Source: Okapia johnstoni
Taxonomy: Eukaryota; Chordata; Mammalia; Artiodactyla; Giraffidae
Assembly: GCA_024291935.2 (NCBI GenBank)
Contig: CM044306.1
Span: 8,692,001-8,756,000 of the forward strand
Direction of reading: 5' to 3'
DNA: 64,000 bases
The position numbers and the translations under genes are program-made. Position 1 is the stretch's first letter. Each line of letters starts with the position of its first letter. The notes beneath the pieces were generated by a model. The model saw only the letters and a list, made by a program, of their open reading frames with translations, searched no databases and was not told the origin of the DNA. Positions 11,307 through 22,654 of the stretch are shown here, in pieces.

Positions 11307-12614
11307 CAAGCAAATTCCCATCATGCCACTTGTAGACATGCATGTCTCCACCTAGTCCTGGCCCTTAGCAGCTGAGACTGGCATCACTCTGCTCCCTGGA
11401 CTTCAGCCTTCTTGCCACTTTCTTCCTGGTCTGGGATGATCCTAGATAACATCTATTAAAAAAAAAAAATTCCTCTTTCCACTTCTGGCAACTCTACCAA
11501 GGACTCAAATTGACATGGTGACATGGTGTGGAAACTTGCAAGATAGCCAAGCTGAAAATACTCCAGCAACGGCAAACATAAGGAATTATTATATATGTTC
11601 CTGACGGTACATAATAAATAACAAAGCTGTAATTCCAGAGAGGAGCCTGGTGATGATATTTAAAAATCTCCCTTAGCTTTGTTCTTGTGGCTCATGTCAT
11701 CAGAACCCCAGGATGGAATCTCAGCCTGAATTTATGTCCATTTCACAGGACATTGCCTTTCATCCGTCTCTTGTCTTGGGCTTGTCGTTTGGTGACTCAG
11801 ATGTTCCATCTGGGACTCGCCTTCTTCACACCCCAACCCAGGGCAGCTGGTACCCTAGTCTGAGTGCCTAGATCACTTGCATCACTAAAGGGGCACGATG
11901 CTTTGGCTGTGAGATTCTGAACTGAATCTGGAAAGCTGGAGCAAAATATGAAACCCTGATCCCTTTCTGCAGGGCTAGAAGAGAATCAGAAAGATCCCCC
12001 AAACTAATCTGAAGCACCAGGCTGAATTTGCCTGGAGACTGACATCTGCCTGAAAATGGAGATGCCTGTCTCCTTCAATGATGAGCATCTGCCCATCTGT
12101 CTCCTTTGTCTCTCCATCCAGGTGAACAGCAGGACTGGGTGGGGACCCAAGGGTACTAGAGAAACATGCTTTGTTTAGGGAAAGGGGAGCATTAGAAAGC
12201 AGTGCAGTTTGAAGACCAATTGGAAGGTGTTTTTGAACCAGCAATTTGGGGGAAATTACTTTTCTAAGACCATGTTTTCAGCCTGGCTGGATTTCATGGT
12301 ACCTATTATATGTTCACAAAAACAATGAATGGCCACCACAGGCTCAACCTTTAAACTTCCCACGCTTAGTTGTTCAGAAATTCAACTTGGACCCACCATA
12401 GACACTGAATTCCAAGGCCTTGAGGAAACAGTGAAAGAAAAAAATATCATTGCCACAATAAATAATGTGAAAAAAAGAAAATCCGTTTATGTCATCTATT
12501 GGGACATTTTTACTTGGAGAGCTGTGATTCCAAACTCTAACCTCTCAGAGATGGTCCCAACAGGACATTAACTCATTCAATAGATGGTCACTGTGGACTG
12601 CCACGTGTGGTGGT
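11307..12614. other. Unique non-coding sequence
   Basis: No gene. A short A-run lies at about 11457-11469. No recognised repeat family, and open frames are short and unremarkable. Confidence 0.4.
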
Positions 12615-12808
12615 GGTTTGGTTGCGAAGTCATGTCCGACTTTTGCGACCCCATGGACTGCCAGGCTCCTCTGTCCACGGTATTCTCCAGGCCAGTATAC
12701 TGGAGTGGGTTGCTGTTTCCTCCTTCAGGGGATCTTCCTGACCCAGGAATTGAACCTGGGTCTCCTGCACTGCAGGTAGATTCTTTATCAACTGAGCTAC
12801 GAGGGTAC
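12615..12808 (-). mobile_element. Bov-tA SINE
   Basis: 'ggttgcgaagtcatgtccga' through 'gggatcttcctgacccagga' to 'caactgagctacgaggg'. Minus orientation; the head is slightly degraded. Confidence 0.9.
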
Positions 12809-12924
12809 CAACCTTGGAACTGCCACTTGGGGTGTGGCTAATTCACAGGAGAAGTGCCTGCCCTCAAGGACCATCCATTCTGTGGGCGAGACAGATAATA
12901 AACAAACCCGTATGAGTGTGATAT

Positions 12925-13018
12925 AAACTGCATGAGCGCAGGGCTTGTCCGTGTGTTCACTGCAGAATCTCCAGTGTCAGAAGACTGCCAGCACACAGTA
13001 GGCCCTGAGTAACTTACA
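12925..13018 (+). mobile_element. L2 3' end fragment
   Basis: 'actgcatgagcgcagggctt', then 'cagcacacagtaggccctga', matches the L2 3' terminus ('...gcacatagtaggtgctcaataa'). Confidence 0.65.
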
Positions 13019-13211
13019 GACCAGAGCAGGTCTATCCTGTGTATATGCAGGTCAGGTCATAATCATGACAGCAAGACGGTCCTCCCAGAGCCGAGCTTCA
13101 GTGGCCCTGACCCTGGAGCCAGGCCAGCTTTTATAGCCCTATAAACAGCCGCACACCCGTTCTCCACATACCACTCAATCACACCCGTGGATCCAAACAT
13201 AAACATGTGCA

Positions 13212-13212
13212 T

Positions 13213-13251
<39 letters not shown>
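13212..13251. repeat. (CA)n microsatellite
   Basis: Uninterrupted CA dinucleotides, about 19 units, long enough to be length-polymorphic. Confidence 0.97.
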
Positions 13252-13252
<1 letters not shown>

Positions 13253-13593
13253 CCTTGACTTGCATTAAAATGCAACTTCCCCTCCCCTGAGTCAGAAACG
13301 GTTCTCCACCAGCCTTTTCTGCAATGCCAGGCCTCAGCCCTCAGGCCTCAATTCACATCCAGACTGGGTGATTTTTAACCCCCACTCTGTACACAAATTT
13401 ATTGGGGATAACTGTAGTAGGCTGAATAATGCCCCCCCCCACACACAAACATCCTAATCTCTAGAAACTGTTACTTTTTATAGCAAAAAAGACTTTGAAA
13501 CACATGGTTAAAGATTTTGGGGATGGGGTAGTTCACCTGAATTATCCAGGTGGGCTCTAAAAGTAATCACATGTGTCCTTAAAAAGTGAGTCA

Positions 13594-13706
13594 GGGACTC
13601 CCCTGGTGGTCCAGTGGTTAAGACTGCACGCGTCCACAGGTTCGATCCCTGGTTGAGGAACTAAGATCCCGCATGCTGTGCAGGGCAGGCAATAAATAAA
13701 TAAATA
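13594..13706 (+). mobile_element. CHR-2-type SINE
   Basis: 'gggactcccctggtggtcca', a tRNA-like B-box (ggttcgatcc), 'ggaactaagatcccgcatgc' and an (AATA)n tail at 13692-13706. Followed 20 bp later by a Bov-tA in the same orientation. Confidence 0.92.
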
Positions 13707-13725
13707 TAGTGACATTTAATTTATA

Positions 13726-13945
13726 GATTCCCCAGTGGTTCAGCAGGTAAAGAATCCTCCTGCAGTGCAGGAGACACAGGAGACACGAGTTCAATCCCTG
13801 GGTCGGGAAGATGCCCTGGAGAAGGAAATGGCAACCACTCCAGTAATGTTGCCTGAAAAATCCAAAACACAGAGAAGCCTGGCAGGCTACAGTCCATGGA
13901 GTTGCAAGAGTCGGACACGACTGAGTGACTAAGCACTTACTTACA
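13726..13945 (+). mobile_element. Bov-tA SINE
   Basis: Full-length plus-orientation copy from 'attccccagtggttcagcag' to 'cgactgagtgactaagca'. The open frames over it on both strands are SINE-encoded. Confidence 0.93.
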
Positions 13946-14239
13946 GTGATACGTTAAAAATGTTATTTAAGAAAAAAAGGACACGGCAGAGGGAGACTTG
14001 GCAGTAGAGGAGGAAGCTACAAGGACAAAAGCAGAGGTTAGAGTGAAGTCCTTTGAAGACAAGAAAGGAGCCACAAGCCAAGGAAAGTAGGCAAACTCTA
14101 GAAGCTGGAAAAGGCATGAGATTCTCCCCAAAGGCCTCTGGAGGGAGCACAGCCCTGCCAACACCTTGGTTTTGGCCAGGTGACACCCATTTCAGGCTTC
14201 TGGCCTCCAGAAATACTAGATCTGTGTGATGTGTTTTTT

Positions 14240-14438
14240 CAGTCACTGAGTCATGTCCCAACCGTTGCAACCCCACAGACTGTAGCCCACCAGATTCCTC
14301 TGCCCATGGGATTTCCCAGGCAAGAATACTGGAATGGGTTGTCATTTCCTTCTCCAGGGGATCTTCCCAACCAGGGATTGAACCCACGTCTCCTTCAATG
14401 GCAGGGAGATTGTTTACCACTGCACCACCAGTAAGCCT
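14240..14438 (-). mobile_element. Bov-tA SINE
   Basis: 'cagtcactgagtcatgtccc' to 'ccaccagtaagcctcc', minus orientation, with intact B-box complement (ggattgaacc). Confidence 0.92.
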
Positions 14439-14544
14439 CCAGATCTGTGGCCATTTGTTCCAGCAGTCTTAGGAAATAACACTGTAATAAAATGTGTAAC
14501 ACCCATTCTTTTCTTTTTTTTCTCTACCCCGAGTGTTAATTTTT

Positions 14545-14950
14545 TTTCTTTGAGAACTTAAGTAGTCTTGGATTTACAACAAAATTGACAGAAAGGTATA
14601 GAAATTCCCCATATACCTCCTCCCCTCACATGCATAGCCTTTATCAATAAAGTGGTACCCTTTTCTTTTTTTAAACCAAAGATGAACTGCATTGACACAT
14701 CATAATTACCAAGGTCCCCAGTTCATCTTAGGGTTCACTTTAATTAAATGAGTAGTGCTGCACATACTATGGGTTTAGACAAAAGTATAATGACATATAT
14801 CCTTCATTATAATGTCATTCAAAGTATTTTCACCCTCATAAAACTTTGATACTCTGTGTATTCATCTCTCTGCATACTCCTGACAACCATTGATCTTTTT
14901 ATTGTCTCCATAGTTCTGCCTTTTCTAGAATGGTATATAGTTGGAATTTT
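14545..14950 (-). mobile_element. Old L1 (L1M) 3' region
   Basis: Ordered blocks 'ttacaacaaaattgacagaa', 'tccccatatacctcctcccc', 'cattgacacatcataattac', 'tatgggtttagac' and 'ctgccttttctagaatgg' match the reverse complement of the 3' part of old mammalian L1. No coding capacity remains. Confidence 0.75.
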
Positions 14951-15884
14951 TTTTTTTTCTTTCTCCTTGAAAAGAGAGGTTTAAAGCCTTTATAAGGCCA
15001 CTCATGGCCCACCCACACGTGGGCCTGACAGGCTATAGGTGGAAAGCTCCCCCGCTAAATCCAGTGGCTTTTCTTCCAATACTGAGCCATGTCCTACTGG
15101 CCCTGCCCAGCAGCCTTGTGGAGGGGCAGGGGGACATGTGTTGGGTATTTGTTCATAGCAAGGCCACACAAGTTTTCACACTCCTCTTCACAAAGAACCC
15201 AAGTTCCTATTGGGTGTGTTGTAAAGAGACGAGCCATTGCTTCAGGCCTCCGGCTCTGAGCACACCCCAAGCCATTCACTTTTTTGATGTGTGAATTTAA
15301 GAAATCATTTTGAAAGAAGAAGAAATACTCATCTTAAAAAGATTATGCAAATTCAATAAAACAGTTCGTGTATGACTAAAATCGGCGCTCATAAATAAAT
15401 ACTTCTTGTCGCAGTTCACACTGTTTCCCTGTTTTAAATTTTAAACTCCGATGTGGAGTCACACAATGACTGAGCTGAAGGAAGTCAAGTTCTTCATCCT
15501 TGCAATCCCTGTGCGGTCATTGTTTATTTCTAATCCTCTGTTTAAAAGCAGGAAAATGCAATTCCATGGGCGTGGAACACACAAACTGCCCCAAAGTGAT
15601 TGCCAGTGACCCCCAAACCCCCATGAACTTACTCCCCAAATGAACATGAGTAGTCCACCTCACACTGGGGACCAACGGCACCACTGGGCTTTTCCCAATG
15701 TACTTCCACAAAGAATGGGATATTTATCAAAGGTTAAGTAATAAAAAAGGGCTAATTCGAAGCTTACAGATATATTATTAAAACCCAACAGTAACAGCCA
15801 TTGTTTAGAACTTTAGATCCACAAAAAGTTTTTCAGGGACATTTCTGGGAATCACAGGCTCATGATGTTAATTAAAAGCAGAGC
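14951..15884. other. Unique block with candidate conserved core
   Basis: Repeat-free. About 15285-15440 is AT-rich with 'gattatgcaaattcaataaa' (an octamer-like ATGCAAAT at about 15344-15351) and isolated CpGs kept in AT-rich context, suggesting a regulatory element. No coding evidence. Confidence 0.35.
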
Positions 15885-16011
15885 GGGCTTCCCTGGTGGT
15901 CCAGAGGTTAATACTCTGAGCTCACACTGCAGGGGCCACAGGTTCGATCCCTGGGCAGGGAAGTATGAGTGCTGCACAGGGAAGCCGAACAAAACAAAAC
16001 AAGACAAGACA
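15885..16011 (+). mobile_element. CHR-2 SINE with intact target duplication
   Basis: 'ggcttccctggtggtccaga' to an AAAAC-rich tail (aaaacaaaacaagacaagac). Flanked by perfect 11-bp direct repeats AAAAGCAGAGC at 15874-15884 and 16012-16022, which fixes the insertion boundaries. Confidence 0.95.
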
Positions 16012-16022
16012 AAAAGCAGAGC

Positions 16023-17069
16023 CACTTTTGCCAGTGTTGTCGTTGTTTTCAGATTGCTTACAGATACTGTATGCCCTCTTGCCACACTTGGAACTCTATG
16101 CCCCCAATCCTGGATCTTGCAGGATTCCTCACAGTCCAGGAAAAAGGAAAGCTTCCTCTAACACCCCATATCCCCACTCTGGGCCAGGGAGCTGAGGGGC
16201 ACCCCGAGGCAGCACCCTGCCACACAGCGCAGAGCTGAGATCCCAGGGGCAGAGGCCTGGGGGAGAAGGGACTTCCACAAAAGGCCCCCAGACCCTCACT
16301 GAGTTATCAGGTAGAACCCTTCCCCCAGGGCTGCTGGCAAGGGATTTGCAGGAAGGGCCTAGACACAGCTGCACAGAATCCAAGTGGGTTTCCGATGCAG
16401 CCTTGGCCCTGATGCAGGAACCTTCTCCCCAGGGACACCCCAGCCCCACTGAGCCTGCCCAGCCTCCCCCACCCATAGAATCCTTCTACCCTGGTCTTAC
16501 CCAAGAGGGACACCCTCAATCAGGAACTCACCCGAGAGGCTGGAAACTGGCCAGTGACTGTCTCCATGGGCAGGTGCCACCCCGGAGTGACTGGCCCTGC
16601 ACCGTGGGGGGATATGGACGTTTCTGAGCGTGTGGTGGTGCCAGGCAGGTGGAAGGATGAGGTCACCAGGAAGCAGAGAAGCAGCAGGAAGGGGAAAGAG
16701 GGTCTGGTTCACAGACTGGCCAAGCCTCCCCACCCAGCACCTCCGTCCACCGTCCACCTGCTCACGGCCTCCAGGGCCAGGCTAGTCACTGGTCACCACG
16801 ACCCGCACTCGCCTCCCTGACTCCCTTGGCCTTCTTGTGACCTGTAGCAGATCTGAATTCAGATCCTGCTTCACTGGGCCATTTGCCCTCAGGGGACATG
16901 CTGGTGAGAGTCCAGGGCAAGGAGGGCACCAGGCACCTGGGCAGGCAGTGAGTCATCCTCTCCCGCTTTCCTCCTCCTGGCTGAATCTATCAGAACATTC
17001 AAATAGAGTGTCCCAAGCCCCCTTAGAAACTGTTTTCACAGGAGCCTTTTGAAAGGCGTTCAAGGGCTT
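16023..17069. other. Unique GC-moderate sequence
   Basis: No recognised repeat except a possible MIR scrap near 16840-16900. Open frames on both strands around 16129-16820 (up to 115 codons) are Gly/Pro/Ser-rich without splice context. Confidence 0.4.
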
Positions 17070-17336
17070 ACGGAGAAGGCAATGGCACCCCACTCCAGTA
17101 CTCTTGCCTGGAAAATCCCATGGACGGAGGAGCGTAATAGGCTACAGTCCATGGGGTCGCTAGGGGTCGGACACGACTGAGTGACTTCACTTTCACTTTT
17201 CCCTTTCATGCACTGGAGAAGGAAATGGCAACCCACTCCAATATTCTTGCCTGGAGAATCCCAGGTACGGCGGAGCCTGGTGGGCTGCCGTCTATGGGGT
17301 CGCACAGAGTCGGACACGACTGAAGCGACTTAGCAG
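17070..17336 (+). mobile_element. BOV-A2 dimeric SINE
   Basis: Two BovA monomers in tandem: the first starts 'ggagaaggcaatggcacccc', the second 'ggagaaggaaatggcaaccc', and it ends 'gaagcgacttagcagca'. Direct repeats CAAGGGCTT at 17061-17069 and 17337-17345 flank it. Confidence 0.95.
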
Positions 17337-17345
17337 CAAGGGCTT

Positions 17346-17546
17346 TTAGGGCCCCACTGGTAGCTCAGATGGTAAAGAATCTGCCTGCAATGCAGGAGAC
17401 CTGGGTTTAGTCCCTGGGTCAGGAAGATCCCCTGGAGAAGGCAAGGGCAACTCACTCCAGGGTCCTTGCCTGGAGAATCCCATGGACAGACCACGGGGTC
17501 GCAAAGAGTTGGACACGACTGGGCAACTAACACTTTCACACTTTCA
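17346..17546 (+). mobile_element. Bov-tA SINE
   Basis: 'gccccactggtagctcagat' to 'gactgggcaactaacacttt'. It lies directly after the second target-repeat copy of the BOV-A2 element, so two same-orientation SINEs sit back to back. Confidence 0.93.
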
Positions 17547-18469
17547 AGGTGGCTGCGGGGCAGGCAGCCTCCTCCTGAGCTGGGCTGGAGTGCAAAGAGG
17601 GGGAGGAGATGGGAGGGGTGCGCAGGGGAGGGCTGTGCTCAGACAGGCGGGTTCCCACCCCGTCGGTATGCAAATCACCCGCTGCTGAGATAAACGATCT
17701 TGCAGGAAGGTAGGCGGGGTTCCCAGCGGGAGCCATTTGTCATTTCTATTAGCGACGAGTGAGCAAACCAGGGCAGCAGCATCCCCGCCCAGGTAGCCGC
17801 GATGGCACAGGTGCCCGGAACAAATAGAAGCAGCTCCCTGACCTTCATCTCCCCACATCGGAACAGGGGCAGGGGGGCGCCTCGCACAGCCTTGAACTTG
17901 GGTAACCCAGCACAATTTGTGGAAGAATTCTCCACCGAGGCCAGGGGAGAGGGCGCTTTGTCTCTTGGAAGGACAATTGAAAACCACAAGCCTCTCTCTT
18001 TGGGCAGTCAGCTTTCCGCCTAATTCACAAGTGTGCGTCCTGTGCACGAGCTGCGAAGATTTTCCATGATGTCAGCAGAGCCCAGCAATATCTGGGATTC
18101 ACCTGGCAGGCCTGGCATCGAGTGGAGGAAGCGTGGGGCCGGATCATGTTCCAGCAAGAAATGGCTTAATGCTTGGACCCCACAGGCTCTTTCAGAAATG
18201 GTTCACGAAGGGATAGATGGATCAATCAGTCCTGGAGATTGTGAAATTGCCAGAACTCCAATCCAACTCACCCCACCCTTTCCTACTTGGGGTTCCTCAT
18301 CCTAAGAGCAAAAGCTTGAGAACATCACACTGCTCTCAGAATGTTCTCTGGGAGCGAATGCCCGGTGGTAGAGCTTTAGGAAGAAAGAAAACGGGCTGTC
18401 ACTGCCAGGGATGTTGCTCCATCCATGCTTCCAATGCTGGAGACCATCTCCTGCAGAGGTGATGAGCTG
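17547..18469. other. Unique block, candidate enhancer
   Basis: No repeat or convincing exon. Contains a perfect octamer ATGCAAAT at 17668-17675, a GATA word (gagataaacg) about 15 bp further on, and scattered CpGs (17650-17990) above local background. The minus-strand open frame at 17544-18047 has no recognisable domain. Confidence 0.4.
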
Positions 18470-18545
18470 GGCTGCTGCAGCCCACTCCTTCATCTCAGAG
18501 CCTGGTCCATGGTGGGGGCTCAATAAATATTTGAATGAATTAATA
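18470..18545 (+). mobile_element. L2 3' terminus
   Basis: 'gggggctcaataaatatttg', then 'aatgaat', is the characteristic L2 end. Confidence 0.65.
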
Positions 18546-18646
18546 AGCAACTGGTGAAAGTCCTTCAGAGGACCACATAGCACAGACTAAACTCTGAAAG
18601 GTCTGAAGCTCTTAGGCACAGTTAGGGATTGATCCTACAACCTTTA

Positions 18647-18866
18647 GGGGCACCCCAGGTGATGCTAGCGGTAAAGAGCCTGCCTACCAATGCAGGAGAC
18701 TCAAAAGACGAGGGATCCATCCCTGGGTCAGGAAGACTCCCTGCAAGAGGGCATGGCAACTCACTCCGGTATTCCTTCCTGGAGAATCCCATGGAGAGAG
18801 GAGCCTGGTAGGTTACAGTCCATGGGGTGGCAAAGAGTTGGACATGACTGAAGCGACTGAGAACCC
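18647..18866 (+). mobile_element. Bov-tA SINE
   Basis: 'ggggcaccccaggtgatgct' to 'catgactgaagcgactgaga'. Full length and moderately diverged. Confidence 0.92.
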
Positions 18867-18904
18867 ATGCACTAGAACCGTGGTCCTACTTTGTCCTTAC
18901 ATTA

Positions 18905-18990
18905 ATTTGTTCACTCACTCATGCATTCATTCTTTCATAAAGAAATATTTATTAAGTGCCCACCGTGCTCAGCACTGAACAATGCTGATT
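18905..18990 (-). mobile_element. L2 3' terminus, reverse
   Basis: 'tcattctttcataaagaaat', then 'atttattaagtgccc', is the reverse complement of the L2 end. Confidence 0.6.
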
Positions 18991-19462
18991 CTCATTAGGT
19001 CATAGGTTGCTGAGAGCAGGAGCCTTCACACTGATCCATCAGCTCTCCACTGCCAATGCCTGGTCCTCAGGAGCCAATGCCCCGAAGCTCTGGAACAACC
19101 CAGGATATTGTTGGGTCCTGCTGACGTCATGGAAAATCTTAGCAGCTCACACACAGGACATGCACTTGTCAATTAGCTGTGAGTCCACACGCTAAAAGAA
19201 AGGTCTGAGGTTTCACATTGCCCTTCCAGGAGACAGATTTTGGCCGATAGCCAGCATTACCCTGGCTACCTCATCAGTGCAGCCCTTCCTGCTCCTGGTG
19301 GTAAGAGGCTGGGTACATTTGTCAGTTCTCACTTGAAGTCCCCATCAGAACACTCTGAGATCAACTCAACCCACAGACCCCTTACCACCAAAATTTGGGG
19401 ACACTCCAGATTTCAGTCACCTCAATTCAATGTCACATATTAAATACCGAAGACACACAAAG

Positions 19463-19670
19463 TGGCTTCCCTGGTGACTCAGCAGTTAAAAATCCTCCTG
19501 CCAATGCAGAAGATACAGGTTCGATCCCTGGATCAGGAAGATCCTCTGGAGGAGGAAATGGCAACCTGCTCTAGTATTCTTGCCTGGGAAATCCCGTGGA
19601 CAGAGGAGCCTGGTGGGCTACAGTCCGTGGGTTCGCAAAAGAGTTGGACATGACTTAGCAAGTAAAAAGC
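19463..19670 (+). mobile_element. Bov-tA SINE
   Basis: 'ggcttccctggtgactcagc' through 'tccgtgggttcgcaaaagag' to 'catgacttagcaagtaaaaa'. Near full length. Confidence 0.93.
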
Positions 19671-19924
19671 AACCATACACAAGGTACTCCATTAAAAGTT
19701 CCTGACTACAAGGATGACAAAAGACCTGGTCCCTTCTCTTCGGGGACTGGCAATCTGGAGGCAAAGACAAACATTATCACCAGTACCTGTAATGCAAAGT
19801 TGTGAGCTGGTGCCATAAAAGGAGACAAGGTACAGTTGTTCCCTGAGCATATCCTCTGCCCTGGCCCCTGCACTAGCCATTCTGCAGGTAGCAGGCAGGC
19901 CTTCACGTACCTGCACCAGCTCCA

Positions 19925-20030
19925 CGAGGCAGTGCTCACTGCCTCTACTTATCAGGTGAGGATGCTGAGGCTCAAGAGGCCAAGGACAAGCCAAAGGTCT
20001 TACAGCTGGTGAGGCCCATTGACTTGAACT
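19925..20030 (-). mobile_element. MIR fragment
   Basis: 'tatcaggtgaggatgctgag', 'gctcaagaggccaaggacaa' and 'tcttacagctggtgagg' follow the reverse MIR core. Confidence 0.6.
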
Positions 20031-22085
20031 GCACCTTGCTGCCTGAGAAAACCGATGACTCCACTGGTGGGAGTTTGGGACATGGCAGGACAGGTGAGCC
20101 ACTATCTGCTGGGCGAGGAAAGGCTGTGCTGATGAGTCTTAAGGCTCAGGAGTAAGGTCCAGGCTGGACTGGAAAGCTGGGGAGGCCAAGGAGTGGCCGA
20201 CCATCTCAGGGACAGTTGAGGAATCAGGGAAGGGGGAGAAAAGAGGAGGGAGCAGTTCTTGGAGACAGAAGCCCAGCTGTGCCGTGGCCAGAGCAGAGAA
20301 TGGGGGGACCAGAGGGGAGAAGCAGGGAGGGGGGAGGTCAGGGCATTGGCACAACTGTCACACAAGGGGCAGTGAGGTTGGAGAGACAGTCAGGGTGCTG
20401 CCACGATGGAAAGAGAAGGGAAGCAGGGTCAGCAGATGATGGCAGTGGCGGAGTGACTTTTTCAGTGGAGAAGGGCTAGGACCTGGGGCAGCTGGCAGCC
20501 TAGAAGTATCCATGGGAGAGTGCTGTCCGGGAATCTCTTTGCAGGGGGGTGTGGGTGTGGGGTAGGGCAGAGGTACAGACAGGATGGGGGTACAGGGGTC
20601 CTAGAGGGACATCCAGGTTGGAGTGAATTCAAGAGGGAAGTTCATGAAAAAAAAAAGAAAAGAGAGAGAGGGTCATGGCACCTTCCAGGAAAGGCGGAAG
20701 CATGTGGCAGGAAGCCCTCAGCTCAGAATGAATGGGACTCGGCAGGAGGCTGGGATGGGGAGGTGGAGGAGGACCAAGGTGGAGGGGGGCCAAAGGAGCT
20801 TGAAATGAAACGAGACCACTGCATCTGTCCCCAGCATCACGCACTGCCTGTGCAGAACGTGACATGTGGAGCTGGCATGCAGGCCAGATGCCCCGACCAT
20901 GCAATGGCCATGTTCCCCTACGCTCTGCCAGCACCGATCGAGCTGTCCATAGATGGTGAGCTTGACAGCAGCAGTCACAGCCCTCTTGCAGGAAATAATC
21001 GTGATGCTTTGGTAGCAACGATGAAGAAAAATAGCAGGATGCAGGGAGGGTGGTAGAACAGGGAGTGGGGTGGGATAGAAATTTGCATTCAAGGAACTGC
21101 AGAAAGGTCTTCTTCCTCCTGGAGGGAGCAACCTCCCCCACCCCCAGAGATTGGCTTTCCTGAGTCTTCTTCCACCTCTCCTCCCGGGGGTGCAGGCTGG
21201 CAGGCACACTCCTTCCTTTAGCGGATGTGAAATGTGCTAAGGCTGGTGAGCCTCCACTCAGGGAGTCTGGTGGGGTCCCCTCTTCTCCCCCTCACCCCCC
21301 AGACAGGGGGTCTGACCCCTGGGGTTTTATCTGAGCCTGGTCCCCGTGGGTGGCAGCAAGGCCCAGCAGGGCGGCCTGCACCCCACTGAGAACTCATTCT
21401 CTGATCCTGCCTCCCTTCCCGCTTTGGGAAAAAGCACCTCCGAGAGCTAAAGCTTATTCTCAGCTCCAAGTTTAAAGAGGTACAGAGGCAGGACCATTCT
21501 CTCTCAAGCATCCTGACCTACAAGGAGGCTGGATATGGTGGGAGGGGAGCCAGGCAGGGTCTGAATTCAGGGGCCTCTCCAATAAGACGCTGCCAGCACC
21601 ATCCTCCTAGCTGGACTCTTGCAGGGCGCAGAGAGGTTAAGCAACTTGCCCAAGCCCCCTCCTTCCTCTGCCCCTCCTCCCCTACCTCCCTGTTACTCCG
21701 GCCACTGGCTCCCTCCCTTCCAAGTCTCACTCTGTTCTCAGAGCCTCCAGAAGTCTCTTCGTACTCCTTTGATGCTGTGGCCTGGTTTGGTGGAGATGAT
21801 AATTACTGCGTTAGCCCAGTGGCCTGAAGAAAGATTGGGATGCGGAGGGGAGAGGGGCGGGGGGGCGGTGGTGAACAGAGAAGAGGGGGAGAGGAAGGTT
21901 TTTTATTAAATGCAGATGTTTTTAAATCACTGTAATTAACTGGAATAGACACCACGAATCGCAGGCATAAAAGCTAAATGGCCTTTTGTTTTAACTGTTT
22001 GTCACATATTTAAAAGGTCATTGGAGAATAGAACACACGGAGATGTTCTTCCTGTTTGCTTTTGCCTGGCAAAGACTTCCTTTGG
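20031..22085. other. Repeat-poor unique block
   Basis: Purine-rich stretches (about 20220-20340 and 20640-20675) and a short MIR scrap at 21622-21652 (gcgcagagaggttaagcaac). About 21900-22030 is AT-rich and repeat-free ('cactgtaattaactggaata', 'ggcataaaagctaaatggcc'), a candidate conserved element. Long open frames at 20520-21207 on both strands are not supported as exons. Confidence 0.4.
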
Positions 22086-22131
22086 GTACGCGTGCGCGCG
22101 CGCGCGCGCGCACACACACACACACACACAC
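22086..22131. repeat. (CG)n-(CA)n alternating tract, Z-DNA-prone
   Basis: 46 bp of strictly alternating purine and pyrimidine: 'gtacgcgtgcgcgcg' continuing as CG to 22110, then CA to 22130. This is the classical composition for left-handed DNA under supercoiling. A CpG run of this length is rare in a methylated genome. Confidence 0.95.
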
Positions 22132-22654
22132 TGAATGAGCCCGGCCTGAATGGGTCTTGACCAGAGGGGTGTTGCGTCTCCACTCCTGCAGCCACGGAAG
22201 CCTTCCTCAGTGGCCGTGGTACTTGGGTCACCAGCAGCCACACAGCAGGGAGACCCTGGTAGACAGGCACTGAGGCCTCTGATCACCACAGTGCAGGGGG
22301 CGGATCCACGGAGACACGCCGCTCCAAACCCTTCCTGTTCCAGGAAATAAGTCGGGGGGGACAGATGTTCCCTTTTGAGGTCAGACTCCCCCTTTCTCCC
22401 TGGGGCGCTGGGTCACTTTTCCACCTGGACAAGTGGCTTCCCCGTTTCCAGGCTCAGGAATTAGGTGGGGTCAGGCTGTGACTAGGCGTGCAGAGGTGCT
22501 TCATGAGCCTTTAAAAGGTCCCCTTGGCCAAACACCTTTTCCCACTGTCACGCGAGTGTATGCTCCTCGGTTCTTGTCACGTCACAACAAAGATTTGGAG
22601 TGACGGACATTAGAGCCCTCAGCAGGTCACGGCTCTCGGGTCTTGGACAGACCA
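22132..22654. other. Unique non-coding sequence
   Basis: No recognised repeat or exon between the Z-DNA-type tract and the solo LTR. Confidence 0.4.

Noticed and set aside
10962..11335. BovB ORF2-encoded peptides as a gene
   Set aside because: Only the last part of ORF2 is present and it is frameshifted; no catalytic domains.
13726..13945. tRNA-Glu genes suggested by A/B-box-like words in the SINE heads
   Set aside because: They are Bov-tA/CHR SINE promoters and do not fold as complete tRNAs.
17544..18047. 167-codon minus-strand open frame
   Set aside because: No recognisable domain or exon boundaries; lies in a block better read as a possible enhancer.
20520..21207. 178-codon plus and 192-codon minus open frames overlapping each other
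   Set aside because: Overlapping opposite frames, purine-rich N-terminus, no splice or domain support. Small inverted repeats at 20942-20969 and 20970-21008 were considered as an H/ACA-like RNA but the hairpins are too short.
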